From: an uncultured Acidobacteriota bacterium
GTDB lineage: Bacteria; Acidobacteriota; CAIWXX01
DNA length: 51,216 bases
Direction: 5' to 3'
Assembly: GCA_903916735.1 (NCBI GenBank)
Contig: CAIWXX010000049.1
Location: 1-51,216 of the forward strand
Each line of letters begins with the position of its first letter. Position 1 is the first letter of the stretch. Shown in pieces: positions 15,522 through 24,341 of this stretch. The notes beneath the pieces were generated by a model. The model had not been told where the DNA came from, made no database searches, and saw nothing but the letters and a program-made list of their open reading frames with translations. A program made the translations under genes and the position numbers.

Positions 15522-16126
15522 AATATTGTGTAAATGAAAGGCGCCAGGACCGAGCTCTGGGCGAAGAAAAGAATCAAGCCGAGGAGCAGCAATAAAATCA
15601 GAGCAGGTATGAAAACGTAGTGCCCCTGGCGAACGAAATGGCTGATCAAGATGAGCGGCTGGATCAGGATCGGACGCTTGCGACCGCTCTGCTCGATGGT
15701 TTCAGCTCGTAAATTCTTCCTTTTCCAACCTTCAGCATCCACCGCCTGACCATCAGTCCACTGATAAAAAGGATGGCAACCGTGCCGCCATTTCAGGAAA
15801 TAACCAACTGGAAGGAAGAATGTGAAATAGACGACCATCAAGATGATTGAAAAAATGCCCGTTCCGATTATGTGGGCGAGTTTCATCCAGAGTTTCTCAG
15901 GCCAGGCCAGGACGGACGGCACAATCAATGTGAGCGCCAGGAGGATGACACCGATCCAGAGCACTGCGAGCCAGAGAGAATCGCTCGCATCGGGCACGAA
16001 AAGGTACCTCAATCCACCGAGCAACACCAGCATCCAGCCGATGGCAAGGCCGAAGAGGATTTGCTGCTTCAATGCGGCCGTCTGATTCCGGCCGTCGAGC
16101 CGCTTGAGATAGGATGGTCGAATCAT
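15518..16126 (-). CDS. SxtJ-like membrane protein fused to a DUF5989 domain
   Basis: The 202-residue product has three helices (about 23-44, 50-74, 85-111) followed by FLKWRHGCHPFYQW, the layout of SxtJ, a membrane protein of unknown role first named in saxitoxin gene clusters. After a hydrophilic linker, residues about 160-202 (HFVRQGHYVFIPALILLLLL and the end SSVLAPFIYTIF) match DUF5989, a small one-helix protein usually encoded by its own gene next to sxtJ. Here the two are one chain. The gene follows the carbamoyltransferase after about 105 bp on the same strand. In other genomes SxtJ, DUF5989 and a carbamoyltransferase recur together, so a joint function at the membrane is likely but unproven. 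Confidence 0.75.
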   Translation of the reverse strand: MIRPSYLKRLDGRNQTAALKQQILFGLAIGWMLVLLGGLRYLFVPDASDSLWLAVLWIGVILLALTLIVPSVLAWPEKLWMKLAHIIGTGIFSIILMVVYFTFFLPVGYFLKWRHGCHPFYQWTDGQAVDAEGWKRKNLRAETIEQSGRKRPILIQPLILISHFVRQGHYVFIPALILLLLLGLILFFAQSSVLAPFIYTIF

Positions 16127-16231
16127 GACGTCGTTACTCGTTGACGGTTCTCTGTTCCCAGTGCCTTGGTTGAAATTGTTTCCGTATCCGTTCCCGAAAA
16201 CCGGCGCCTCGTATTTCCATCAGCCGCCCTT

Positions 16232-18070
16232 CTAATCAAGCTCGAACCTCCTAAGCCACTTCGCTCTTTCGGCGTCATTCATCGGGCGATTTTTCTGTTT
16301 CTCGCGATAAAGAAACCTGTTTCCCAGAACCAGGCAATCGATTTCGGTCGCCATGAAGCACCGATAGGCATCTTCTGCCGTGCAAACGATCGGTTCGCCG
16401 CGAACGTTGAATGATGTATTGACGATGACCGAGCAGCCGGTTCTTCTTTTGAAATCGGAAATGACGGCGTGCATGAAGGGGTTGCGGGCTTTGTCGATCG
16501 TTTGCAGGCGAGCGGAGTAATCGACATGTGTGACCGCGGGTATCTCTGATCGAGGAATCTTGAGCAGATCGATGCCAAAGAGGTTTTCCTTGGCAGCGGC
16601 AAGCCGCCGGCGTTCGACGACGGGATAGACCAGAAGCATATATGGGCTCTCCTGCCGCACATCAAAGTACTCGGCAGAATCCTCTTCCAGAACCATCGGC
16701 GCAAACGGCCTGAAGCTTTCGCGAAATTTGATCTTCAGATTCATATGGCTCTGCATGGCAGGTGAACGGGCGTCGCCCAGAATCGAACGAGCTCCGAGTG
16801 CACGCGGGCCGAATTCCATGCGCCCGCGCGCGACGCCGACGATTTTCTCGTCGGCGATTTTCTCGGCGATCCGCTGCTGCAGTTCCACCTCTTCGAGTGT
16901 CTCCCAGACGGCGCCGAGTCTTTCGAGGATGGCGTCATCGGAAGCGGAGGACGGTGGAATATCGGGGCCGAGAAATGCGCCGTGCATGCCGTCAGGATTA
17001 CCGGGCGTCCGTGGATGATCCAAGTTCTGATGCCACATCCAGAGAGCCGCGCCGATTGATCCACCGGCATCTCCCGCTCCTGGTTGAATCCAAATTTTCT
17101 TGAAAATGCCTTCCGTTGACATCATTCCCATCGCAACGACGTTCAAGGCGACTCCTCCGGCCAACACGATGTTTTCCATGCCCGTTTTAGTGCGGACGTG
17201 GCGCGCCATGGTTAGGACAGCATCATTGAGAACAACCTGGATGCTTGCCGCGATATCCATCTCTTTCTGCGTGATGAGTGTTTCAGGCTTTCGCGGAGGT
17301 CCTCCGAACAAGGCGTCAAACCGTCCATTCGTCATGGTCAGACCGCCGACGTAATCGAAGTAGTGCTGATTCATGGCGATCGACCCATCATCGCTAATAT
17401 GGATGAGCTTTTCGCGAATCAGATCCACATATTTCGGTCCACCATACGGCGCCAGCCCCATCAGCTTGTATTCGCCGCTGTTGATTTTGAAGCCGGTATA
17501 ATAAGTGAAGGCGGAATAGAGCAGCCCGAGCGAGTTGGGGAAGCGGATATGATCGATCAGTTCGATGCGGTTTCCTCCTCCGACGCCATAGGTCGTCGTC
17601 GACCATTCGCCGACCCCGTCGATTGTCAATATGGCGGCCTCGTCGAACGGCGATGGAAAGAAGGCGCTCGCCGCGTGTGAAAGATGATGGTCACAGAAGT
17701 GAATTCGTTTCTTGATGCCCATCTCGCGAGCGATTTCGTTCTCCATCCAGAGCTTCCCGGTCAGCCACGAGGGGAAGGCCTGAAGATAGCTTCTGAGGCT
17801 GTGTGGGGCCGTCCAGTGATACGTCGTCAAGAGCCGTTCGAATTTCACGAATGGATTTTCGTAAAAGACGACGAAGTCCAGATTGTCTTCACGAAGCCCG
17901 CCGGCTTCCAGGCAATAGGCGATGGCATTGTGCGGAAATGAAGCATCCCCTTTGATCCGTGTGAACCGCTCCTCTTGAGCGGCGGCCACGATGAGGCCGT
18001 CTTCCACGAGTGCCGCGGCGGAATCGTGATAGTAAGCGGAAATGCCGAGAATGCGAATCTTCGTGCTCAC
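16232..18070 (-). CDS. Carbamoyltransferase of the NodU/CmcH/SxtI family
   Basis: The 612-residue product starts MSTKIRILGISAYYHDSAAA. Its N-terminal ASKHA-type domain has the metal-binding HHLSHA (residues 128-133) and LAGGVALNVVAMG. The C-terminal domain carries GRMEFGPRALGARSIL and VNTSFNVRGEPIVCTAEDA. NodU-family enzymes use carbamoyl phosphate and ATP, via carbamoyl-adenylate, to carbamoylate a hydroxyl of a sugar or natural product. The gene begins with GTG in a GTGA overlap with the SGNH hydrolase gene, and the SxtJ-like gene follows. No polyketide or saxitoxin genes are present, so the target is more likely an envelope or exported glycan. Confidence 0.92.
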   Translation of the reverse strand: MSTKIRILGISAYYHDSAAALVEDGLIVAAAQEERFTRIKGDASFPHNAIAYCLEAGGLREDNLDFVVFYENPFVKFERLLTTYHWTAPHSLRSYLQAFPSWLTGKLWMENEIAREMGIKKRIHFCDHHLSHAASAFFPSPFDEAAILTIDGVGEWSTTTYGVGGGNRIELIDHIRFPNSLGLLYSAFTYYTGFKINSGEYKLMGLAPYGGPKYVDLIREKLIHISDDGSIAMNQHYFDYVGGLTMTNGRFDALFGGPPRKPETLITQKEMDIAASIQVVLNDAVLTMARHVRTKTGMENIVLAGGVALNVVAMGMMSTEGIFKKIWIQPGAGDAGGSIGAALWMWHQNLDHPRTPGNPDGMHGAFLGPDIPPSSASDDAILERLGAVWETLEEVELQQRIAEKIADEKIVGVARGRMEFGPRALGARSILGDARSPAMQSHMNLKIKFRESFRPFAPMVLEEDSAEYFDVRQESPYMLLVYPVVERRRLAAAKENLFGIDLLKIPRSEIPAVTHVDYSARLQTIDKARNPFMHAVISDFKRRTGCSVIVNTSFNVRGEPIVCTAEDAYRCFMATEIDCLVLGNRFLYREKQKNRPMNDAERAKWLRRFELD

Positions 18071-19560
18071 TTCTTCGCCCCAATGGGAACAAGCGTCAAG
18101 TGGAGACGCCGATCGGCTCCGTTGAACAGCGCATGAATGCGAATCGTGTTGACGGATTCCGCAAAATTTCTCCCTTCGAGATTCCAGACAAGCGTCGATC
18201 CATCCCTCTTGCCCAGAGGAGTGACCACGCCGGTATCGAAATGCAGCTGCGAATCTTCGGAGGTCACATAGAGAGAAGCCGAGGCAAGGCCTTTGCCGTT
18301 AAGCCGGATTTCGCTCAGTGCAACCGGCATTTCCAGGTTGAGCAGAACGTGAGGAGTTCGAAGGGGCATATACATCAGGATGTCATCATCAGTTGGGTAC
18401 TCGAAGTGCATCCCCTTCTCGCCCCAGATCTTCATCGATCCAGGCATCCAGTCGTTCACACGCACGGCCGTCTGCTTTCTGACAGCCGTCTTCGGCCCGA
18501 GAGACTCGGGGTAGCTCTTTTCCAGAATATCGGCAGCCTCAACAGCGAAGAAATGGGCACAGCGCGGGCCTGGATGGCCATTGGCTGGGTTGACTCCCCA
18601 CGAAAGAATGTTCTTCTTGTTGGCGGCTTCATCGGGATACATTTTAAGAAAGTCATCGAGAATGTCGTAGAAGGGCATGCCTGTTGCTTCGAATACCTGT
18701 TTCAACGGCGCATGGCGCGGCTCGAAGTACTCTCGGCTCGGCCAGAAAGGCAGCGTCATCACAAAACCCGGTACGCCGGTGCCGCGCTGGAAATCGCCGA
18801 GCTCAGCGACAGTGCGTTTGTAAATCTCAAAATTCTTCCCATGCAGCAACTGAAGCTCCCAATCTCCGCATTCGTATCCATGCCGATAGCCATTGAAACG
18901 GATTTCCTTTTTCCTGAGATAGAGATTCAATAGGACCGTGTCGAGGTTAGGGAAAAACGACCCAACGAGGGCATCGACAGCAGGGTAGCCGCAGGTCATC
19001 CTCGGATTGAGGAGATCCCGAATTTGTGTAACCCGCCTCTCATCGGGATCATTGGTGACATATCCCCAGATGATCAGATCGGGCTTATATATCGGGACGA
19101 GCGATTCGGCCTGTTCCAGTTCCTGCCTTGTGGACTTGCCGCAAAGCCCCGCGGCGATGACTTCGACATCATTATAGCCCCGGCGGAACAGCTCGCGCGC
19201 CAGCTGTCTCCACCAGATATCGTTCATATTGGCGGTACCATTCCCCCACGCAAACGAATCGCCCATGACAAGGATCCGCTTGGCTTTTGTCTTGTGTTCG
19301 GCGACCTCAAACAACTTGGATCTCCAGATCCAATTGTCATCCTTGGCGTGGTTCTTGGCCTGGATGCCGTGGTTGATCCGGGCGTTTTCCGCTTCCCAGC
19401 CGGCGGCGCTGACCTTCCACTGATCTTCCATTGCCGGAATGACTTTGCGATCGAGGAAGAAAAGGATGGCGATCAGGATCACGATGGAGATCAGGAAATA
19501 GACGATCCCCTGGCGCGGAAAAACCTGAATACGCCGACTGGCGATCGTCACATCAGCCAT
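18067..19560 (-). CDS. Membrane-anchored SGNH/GDSL hydrolase family protein
   Basis: The 497-residue product has one N-terminal transmembrane helix (about 17-36). It then carries the SGNH block ILVMGDSFAWGNG with nucleophile Ser102, an Asn-containing LIIWGYVTNDP block, and a late NPANGHPGPRCAHFFA, which likely holds the catalytic Asp/His region. The last 110 residues form a beta-rich domain (LNLEMPVALSEIRLNGKGL) resembling a carbohydrate-binding or jelly-roll fold. Such proteins often act as O-acyl esterases or acyltransferases on polysaccharides. It is the first gene of a tight operon with the carbamoyltransferase (4-bp overlap) and the SxtJ fusion, behind a good promoter at 19677-19706. The substrate is unknown. 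Confidence 0.8.
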   Translation of the reverse strand: MADVTIASRRIQVFPRQGIVYFLISIVILIAILFFLDRKVIPAMEDQWKVSAAGWEAENARINHGIQAKNHAKDDNWIWRSKLFEVAEHKTKAKRILVMGDSFAWGNGTANMNDIWWRQLARELFRRGYNDVEVIAAGLCGKSTRQELEQAESLVPIYKPDLIIWGYVTNDPDERRVTQIRDLLNPRMTCGYPAVDALVGSFFPNLDTVLLNLYLRKKEIRFNGYRHGYECGDWELQLLHGKNFEIYKRTVAELGDFQRGTGVPGFVMTLPFWPSREYFEPRHAPLKQVFEATGMPFYDILDDFLKMYPDEAANKKNILSWGVNPANGHPGPRCAHFFAVEAADILEKSYPESLGPKTAVRKQTAVRVNDWMPGSMKIWGEKGMHFEYPTDDDILMYMPLRTPHVLLNLEMPVALSEIRLNGKGLASASLYVTSEDSQLHFDTGVVTPLGKRDGSTLVWNLEGRNFAESVNTIRIHALFNGADRRLHLTLVPIGAKK

Positions 19561-19676
19561 CGTCGCTCTCTCAACCTCCAGCGGCTCTGAATGCCTTCCA
19601 ACTCCAACAGGCCGAAAACCCTATCGCTTAAGGGAGGCGTCTGTCAAAACCACGTCCCATCCATGGTTCGCGCCGG

Positions 19677-19706
19677 AATATACACGGAGCGCCAGTTTCG
19701 AGTCAA
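19677..19706 (-). promoter_or_regulatory. Promoter of the SGNH-carbamoyltransferase-SxtJ operon
   Basis: On the minus strand TTGACT (19701-19706), an 18-bp spacer and TATATT (19677-19682) form a near-consensus sigma-70 promoter. Transcription would start about 110 bp upstream of the hydrolase ATG, leaving a leader of moderate length. Confidence 0.6.
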
Positions 19707-19747
19707 CATTATTCAGTAATAACCAAATAGTTCCCGGATTTATTACG

Positions 19748-19775
19748 TTAATATTGATCGATTTGAGGATATAAT
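19748..19775 (+). promoter_or_regulatory. Possible promoter of the PA14-glycosyltransferase gene
   Basis: A perfect TATAAT (19770-19775) is preceded at 16 bp by TTAATA (19748-19753). Transcription would start next to the ATG at 19783, so the message would be leaderless or would use the ATG at 19798/19801 with a very short leader. It lies back to back with the minus-strand promoter at 19677-19706. Confidence 0.35.
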
Positions 19776-19782
19776 TTGTTGG

Positions 19783-22149
19783 ATGGAATCGCAGAAGATG
19801 ATGAATCGCTGGATAACGGCGGTCCTGAGTGCGCTCGACTCTCTTTCAACATTTGTCGTGACCCTGCTCCTTCTCGATGTTCTCTTGCTGGGTCATTGTT
19901 CCTACTCTCTGCTTCAGATTCGCCCGACACCCGGCTTATTAAGAGCGGTCTGCATCCTTGCCGGTTCAGTCTGGCTATTAAAGGTGCTATTCCTGGTGGT
20001 TCATCCCCACTGGCGCCGGACTTGCTCGGGGAACTGCCTTTTTGGTTGGGCCGTCGCGATCGGGTTCCTCTTCTTCTGGCCTCTGAAGTGCAGCTTTTTG
20101 CTTAATTCAATCCGTCGATGGCATCGGGTTCTCCTGGGCGCCTCCTGCTGGTTGATCATCCTTTCCCTTGCCGTTTCATTTGCATTCACACCAGCAACAC
20201 TCCGCCAGGGACTCCGAGTTTATTATTATCGCAACCAGGAGTGGAATGGGCATCCGTTTTATAAATCCATCGATAGGAATTTCGATCTCGATACTATTCA
20301 AGATCGTTTTCATAGACTCCCCTGGCCCGATTACAGCATCGCCTGGCAGGGATGGCTGGAGTTGCCGGAAACGGGAAAACACCAGATCGTCATTGAAAGC
20401 AACGGGCAAATCGAACTGACTGTGGATGGACAGATATTTTTTGGAAATCCGGGCAAAGATAGGAACGAAACGTTTGACCTGAGCCTTGTCAAGGGGTTTC
20501 ATCCCATCACGATTGGGCTTAACCATCTCCGCAAGCGACCATGGATATCGCTCCAGCTGCGGCATCCGGACGGTGTCCTGAGGGATCTTCCGGCGGAGAA
20601 TATGTTCACCGGAAAGCCGACCCCAATGGAGGCGGCACTGAGCACCAACAGCGCAATGCTCGGCGTCAATCTCGGCCTTGCAGTCATTTTTGGCCTCGTC
20701 TGCACTCTTAGCATCTGCCTGATGACCAGATCTCTTCAGAGTGTTGCATTGATACGACGCTGGCACGCATGGATTGGGCAGGAATCCGTTGCTATCGGCA
20801 TTCTTCTCGCGATAGGAGTCATCAGTCGATTGATCATGATGATGACCACATCGAGCGTCCTCTGGCCCGACTCGTTCGTCTATTGGCAGCAATCACTGGC
20901 CCTTTTCAAAGGTTGGGACTGGGCTCACATCGGCCGCGGTCCCATGTACCCATTGTTTCTGGCGCTCTTCTGGCGCCTCGGCATCACGCCGGCAACCGGA
21001 CTCATGATCATCGCGGCGCAGCGCATCATGGGAATCCTTTCGGTAGTTTTTTTTTACAAAGTCGGCCGAAAGGTGTTTGGACCGACGGTCGCCTTTTACG
21101 GCTGCTTCCTTCTCGCTCTCCATTCACTCCAGCTCTACTATGAGACGGTGGTTCAAACAGAGACGATGTTCGTTTTCTTTCTGAGCCTACTCTTGTGGGT
21201 GCTGTTAGTCGCCATTGAAAAGGATTCCTGGCGCTGGTACGCTCTGGCAGGGCTTCTATGCGGAGTCATGACGCTGACAAGGCCAATGGGTCAGCTTTAC
21301 ATTGGATGCGTTCTTTTGTGTGTTTTCATCGCCGGGAGACAACGGCCGGCGCGAGCGATTCTTCATTGTGCTGTGATCCTGGTTCTGTCCATGGCGCTCA
21401 TCTTCCCATGGATGCTCCACAAACATCGCACTGAAGGTACCTGGAAGATCAGCCTGGAAGCGGGGCGCAATCTCTTTTACCGCGTCTATGATCTCGATAA
21501 AATTCCCCCGGTTAATGACACTCGATATCCGGAAGTCAGAGACATCTTCGATCGGGAAAGGTCGGAATTCACAGCGACATTTTATGCGGTGCAAGGCGCG
21601 CTGAGAGACCGGCTCGGATATTCTCCGGTGGAATCGGACAGGGCTATGATCGGGTTTGCGTTTGAAGGGTTGAGGGCTCATCCTTGGATGTACGCCACGG
21701 CGTGGCTTGATGCCATCGTAGGAATTTGTGTGGCGCCGCACAACAGCGTCTTCGTCTGCCCTTCACGGTTCGGCCCGCACCTCTGGAGTGAGCGGACCAT
21801 CGGTGAGTCCCTCCCGCCCTTCCCTGCTCACTCGCCCGAAGGCTTCCTGTGGGCGCGTGAACATGTCACGCCCTATTTTGAAAAGGGCAGCGTCAGGATG
21901 GGAGCCGTCATGGTTTTCTGCGCCGCCGGTTGGATCTTGTTTTTTTCAGGACGGGCCAATTCCCGGGCACGAGGTTTTTTGCTCATCTTAACCATCCTCT
22001 ATTTCATCGCCATGGCCACAGCCTTCAACGCTGAAGAGGACCGCTATCGCCTTCCCGTGGATGCACTCCTTTTCCTGTTTGCTTTCTATGGCCTCGCTCA
22101 GCTCAGCCGGCTTCCATTTCTGGGGCGAATGCAATCGAACGGCGAGTGA
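19783..22149 (+). CDS. GT-C glycosyltransferase (family 39-like) with an inserted PA14 domain
   Basis: The 788-residue product begins with about four helices (residues 20-135). An extracytoplasmic segment at about 142-275 follows with LRVYYYRNQEWNGHPFYKSI, WQGWLELPETGKHQIVIESN and GQIELTVDGQIFF, a PA14-like beta-barrel pattern. PA14 domains often bind sugars. From about residue 290 on comes a PMT/ArnT-like GT-C membrane enzyme with the first-loop acid in VLWPDSFVYWQQS and the RGPMYPLFLALFW motif. Such enzymes move a sugar from a polyprenyl-phosphate donor to lipid or protein on the periplasmic side. Divergent transcription from the carbamoyltransferase module suggests a common glycan pathway. 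Start ATG 19783 is the longest option; 19798 and 19801 are alternatives, none with a clear ribosome site. Confidence 0.8.
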   Translation: MESQKMMNRWITAVLSALDSLSTFVVTLLLLDVLLLGHCSYSLLQIRPTPGLLRAVCILAGSVWLLKVLFLVVHPHWRRTCSGNCLFGWAVAIGFLFFWPLKCSFLLNSIRRWHRVLLGASCWLIILSLAVSFAFTPATLRQGLRVYYYRNQEWNGHPFYKSIDRNFDLDTIQDRFHRLPWPDYSIAWQGWLELPETGKHQIVIESNGQIELTVDGQIFFGNPGKDRNETFDLSLVKGFHPITIGLNHLRKRPWISLQLRHPDGVLRDLPAENMFTGKPTPMEAALSTNSAMLGVNLGLAVIFGLVCTLSICLMTRSLQSVALIRRWHAWIGQESVAIGILLAIGVISRLIMMMTTSSVLWPDSFVYWQQSLALFKGWDWAHIGRGPMYPLFLALFWRLGITPATGLMIIAAQRIMGILSVVFFYKVGRKVFGPTVAFYGCFLLALHSLQLYYETVVQTETMFVFFLSLLLWVLLVAIEKDSWRWYALAGLLCGVMTLTRPMGQLYIGCVLLCVFIAGRQRPARAILHCAVILVLSMALIFPWMLHKHRTEGTWKISLEAGRNLFYRVYDLDKIPPVNDTRYPEVRDIFDRERSEFTATFYAVQGALRDRLGYSPVESDRAMIGFAFEGLRAHPWMYATAWLDAIVGICVAPHNSVFVCPSRFGPHLWSERTIGESLPPFPAHSPEGFLWAREHVTPYFEKGSVRMGAVMVFCAAGWILFFSGRANSRARGFLLILTILYFIAMATAFNAEEDRYRLPVDALLFLFAFYGLAQLSRLPFLGRMQSNGE

Positions 22150-22719
22150 CCCAGGCCGTTTTCGTCAATCATGAACTCTCCCGCCCGGCCTGACTCGATT
22201 GCGGAAGTTGATCTGAGGAAAGGCTATCTGGATGGGCGGTCGATTTTCGCAAGCTCGTTAGCATTTACTGAATGCGTCATATTGTTGTCTTGCCGGTGTC
22301 GAGTTTGAGAAGGACATCAGCAAAGGACCCCTGGGTCATAACCGGCCCGCCGGAGGTATTGTTGTGCAAGTTCGTCGGCTCAAGCATCAGTTCCGTGATC
22401 AGCCGTCCCAACGCAACTTTGAAGGACCCTTAACCGGCGGCCTATTGACGGCCTGTTTGGAGAGGCGGTGAACCCGGCGGGGCATTTGATCACATCCTGA
22501 AAGCGAAAACCGCTCGGTCGTGGTATGCTGTCGCGTGCTTGGGTAATCGCAATGACCTTGGACACCTGCTACACATCTCAACAATGAAAAGTTCTGTGAC
22601 TGCCGGTGGTGAGGGTGCAGGAAGCAGTCTCAGGTGCACTCAAACGGCTGTTGGGCATTCTTGTCGTCTCGGCCCTAAACCAACCCGACGATTAGGTGAG
22701 TGGGCCTGGGAGATCATGA
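22150..22719. other. Intergenic stretch, no firm gene
   Basis: 570 bp between the glycosyltransferase and the sigma-factor gene. It contains only short overlapping frames with no recognisable product, and no repeat copy. The promoter of the sigma-factor operon must lie here, but I could not identify it. Confidence 0.5.
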
Positions 22720-23271
22720 ATGTATAAACGGCTTGCTGAGGTTCTGACATGCGTTCATGGCGGCGATCATGACGCCCGGGAAGAAATTCTGAAATTTTTG
22801 CAAGCAAGATTTCTCAAGCTGGCCAAACTAAGAGTAATGGGAGAGGACGCAAAAGACATCGTACAAGAGACACTCATGGTTGTTGATCATCATCTGCAGG
22901 AGATTGCCACCGTTGAAGGCTTGTTGGCCTACACAAATGAAGTGATGCGGAACAAGATCGGCAATCATTACCGTCGACGGGACCTGCGCAGGCGATACAT
23001 CGTGACAAGCGACCATGTGCCCGAACCCGAATACGACATGACCGAGGAATTGGAGACAGCCGAGCTCTATCGACTCATGCACAAAGCAATCGATGAATTG
23101 GGCGAGGTGCGGCCTCGTTGCCGGGAGCTTTTCCTGGGACTCATCAATGGCCTCAGCATCTCTGATCTATGCGAACGCCTGCAGATGCCGCGATCCAAAG
23201 TGGACGAGTGGCTCTTTCGTTGCCGGCAGGCGCTTCGGCGCATTCTCCAAAAAAGACATTGGATACAATGA
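22720..23271 (+). CDS. ECF-type RNA polymerase sigma factor
   Basis: The 183-residue product has a region 2 with EDAKDIVQETLMVVDHHLQ and a following YTNEVMRNKIGNHYRRR, the common -10 recognition block. A region 4 helix-turn-helix follows: LINGLSISDLCERLQMPRSKVDEWLFRCRQALRRIL. This is the two-domain layout of extracytoplasmic-function sigma factors. The start ATG (22720) has GGGAG 6 bp upstream. It is followed after 74 bp by a zinc-finger/TPR protein that resembles its anti-sigma factor, then by a CHAT protease gene. It probably directs RNA polymerase to its own locus and perhaps other targets. Confidence 0.85.
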   Translation: MYKRLAEVLTCVHGGDHDAREEILKFLQARFLKLAKLRVMGEDAKDIVQETLMVVDHHLQEIATVEGLLAYTNEVMRNKIGNHYRRRDLRRRYIVTSDHVPEPEYDMTEELETAELYRLMHKAIDELGEVRPRCRELFLGLINGLSISDLCERLQMPRSKVDEWLFRCRQALRRILQKRHWIQ

Positions 23272-23345
23272 TAAAAAATAAGCGACGACACAAGCGGCTC
23301 AACTGTACCGATCTCGACATCGCGCCGCTTCAATGAGGTGAGAAA

Positions 23346-24119
23346 ATGAAATGCACTGACCCCGTGGTCGGAAATCTCATCGGCCGGTATGAACTGGACG
23401 CGCTGGAGGAACCCTGGCGGGAAAAATTCGTGGAACATATGGTCGAATGTGAGTACTGCCATAATGAAGTTTATTCCATGGAGCCGTACATGAGGGCGGC
23501 CCGGGAGCACAAGGAGGGCCTCCTGAAGGGACCTGGAGCCCGTGAGGCTGCCCGAATCGGAACAATCGTGAGGGCTGTGCCGCTCTGGCGAAGGAGATAC
23601 CCGCAGGCTGCGGCTCTGCTTCTCTTGGCCATCGCACTTGCCGTGGTCGCATTTTTAAGGCCATGGAAGCCGCAAGAAATGATTGTGCGCCTGCAGGACA
23701 TGCCGATTCCAAAAGCTTCTTATGTTCCCGCTGAAGGGAATGCCGTGCTTCGGAGTAGCGGATCAGAACCGCTGCTTCGTCAAGCCATGACGGCGTATCA
23801 GCAAGACGATTATGCAACAGCCTCCAGAAATCTCGAAGTTATCAGCAGACTCGATCCGGATAGCCAACAAGCTCATTTTTATTGGGGCATTGCTCTGCTC
23901 ATGCTCGGCCGTCCCCAGGATTCCATTGCGCCTCTGAAGCAGGCGATGCAACTGAGTATCGACTCACAGTGTGAAGAGTGCCGGTTTTATTTGGCGGTGG
24001 CATTCATCAAGTGCAGTCGCGTTTCTGAGGCGCACGACGAACTCGACGCGGTGATCCAGATGAATGGGCAGCATCGTGCAGCGGCGGAGAAATTAAGGCA
24101 ACGCCTGGAATCAAAGTAG
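23346..24119 (+). CDS. Membrane-bound zinc-finger anti-sigma-like protein with TPR domain
   Basis: The 257-residue product has an N-terminal HxxxCxxC motif (H31, C35, C38, with C3 as a possible fourth ligand) typical of the zf-HC2/ZAS anti-sigma fold. One transmembrane helix lies at about 86-104. A periplasmic C-terminal region of about 110 residues contains TPR-like repeats: AMTAYQQDDYATASRNLEVI, YWGIALLMLGRPQDSIAPLK and YLAVAFIKCSRVSEAHDELD. ZAS proteins hold ECF sigma factors inactive at the membrane until a signal arrives, and the TPR part would sense or dock a partner. The strong start (GAGGTGAGAAA before ATG) and position between the sigma factor and the CHAT gene fit this. Confidence 0.8.
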   Translation: MKCTDPVVGNLIGRYELDALEEPWREKFVEHMVECEYCHNEVYSMEPYMRAAREHKEGLLKGPGAREAARIGTIVRAVPLWRRRYPQAAALLLLAIALAVVAFLRPWKPQEMIVRLQDMPIPKASYVPAEGNAVLRSSGSEPLLRQAMTAYQQDDYATASRNLEVISRLDPDSQQAHFYWGIALLMLGRPQDSIAPLKQAMQLSIDSQCEECRFYLAVAFIKCSRVSEAHDELDAVIQMNGQHRAAAEKLRQRLESK

Positions 24120-24341
24120 AATGTCTCTTTCTCGTGTCGATGGTCCTGGGATCGTATTGGCATTTCTTCATGAAGGCTGCATTTGTGGCCATGACCGAGA
24201 TTCTGTTTAATCTATGGCTCAATGAGGTCATTCCTATCGATTTTATGTTATAGGAAAATCACATTCTATTTTTTTCCATTTTTTCTCCCATTGCATTTCT
24301 CATCTAAATTTGTTACTAACATAACTGTCGTGCGTGCATAG

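Noticed and set aside
22380-22584. Two overlapping minus-strand frames of about 60 codons in the gap before the sigma factor
   Set aside because: No ribosome site, no family resemblance; likely chance frames.
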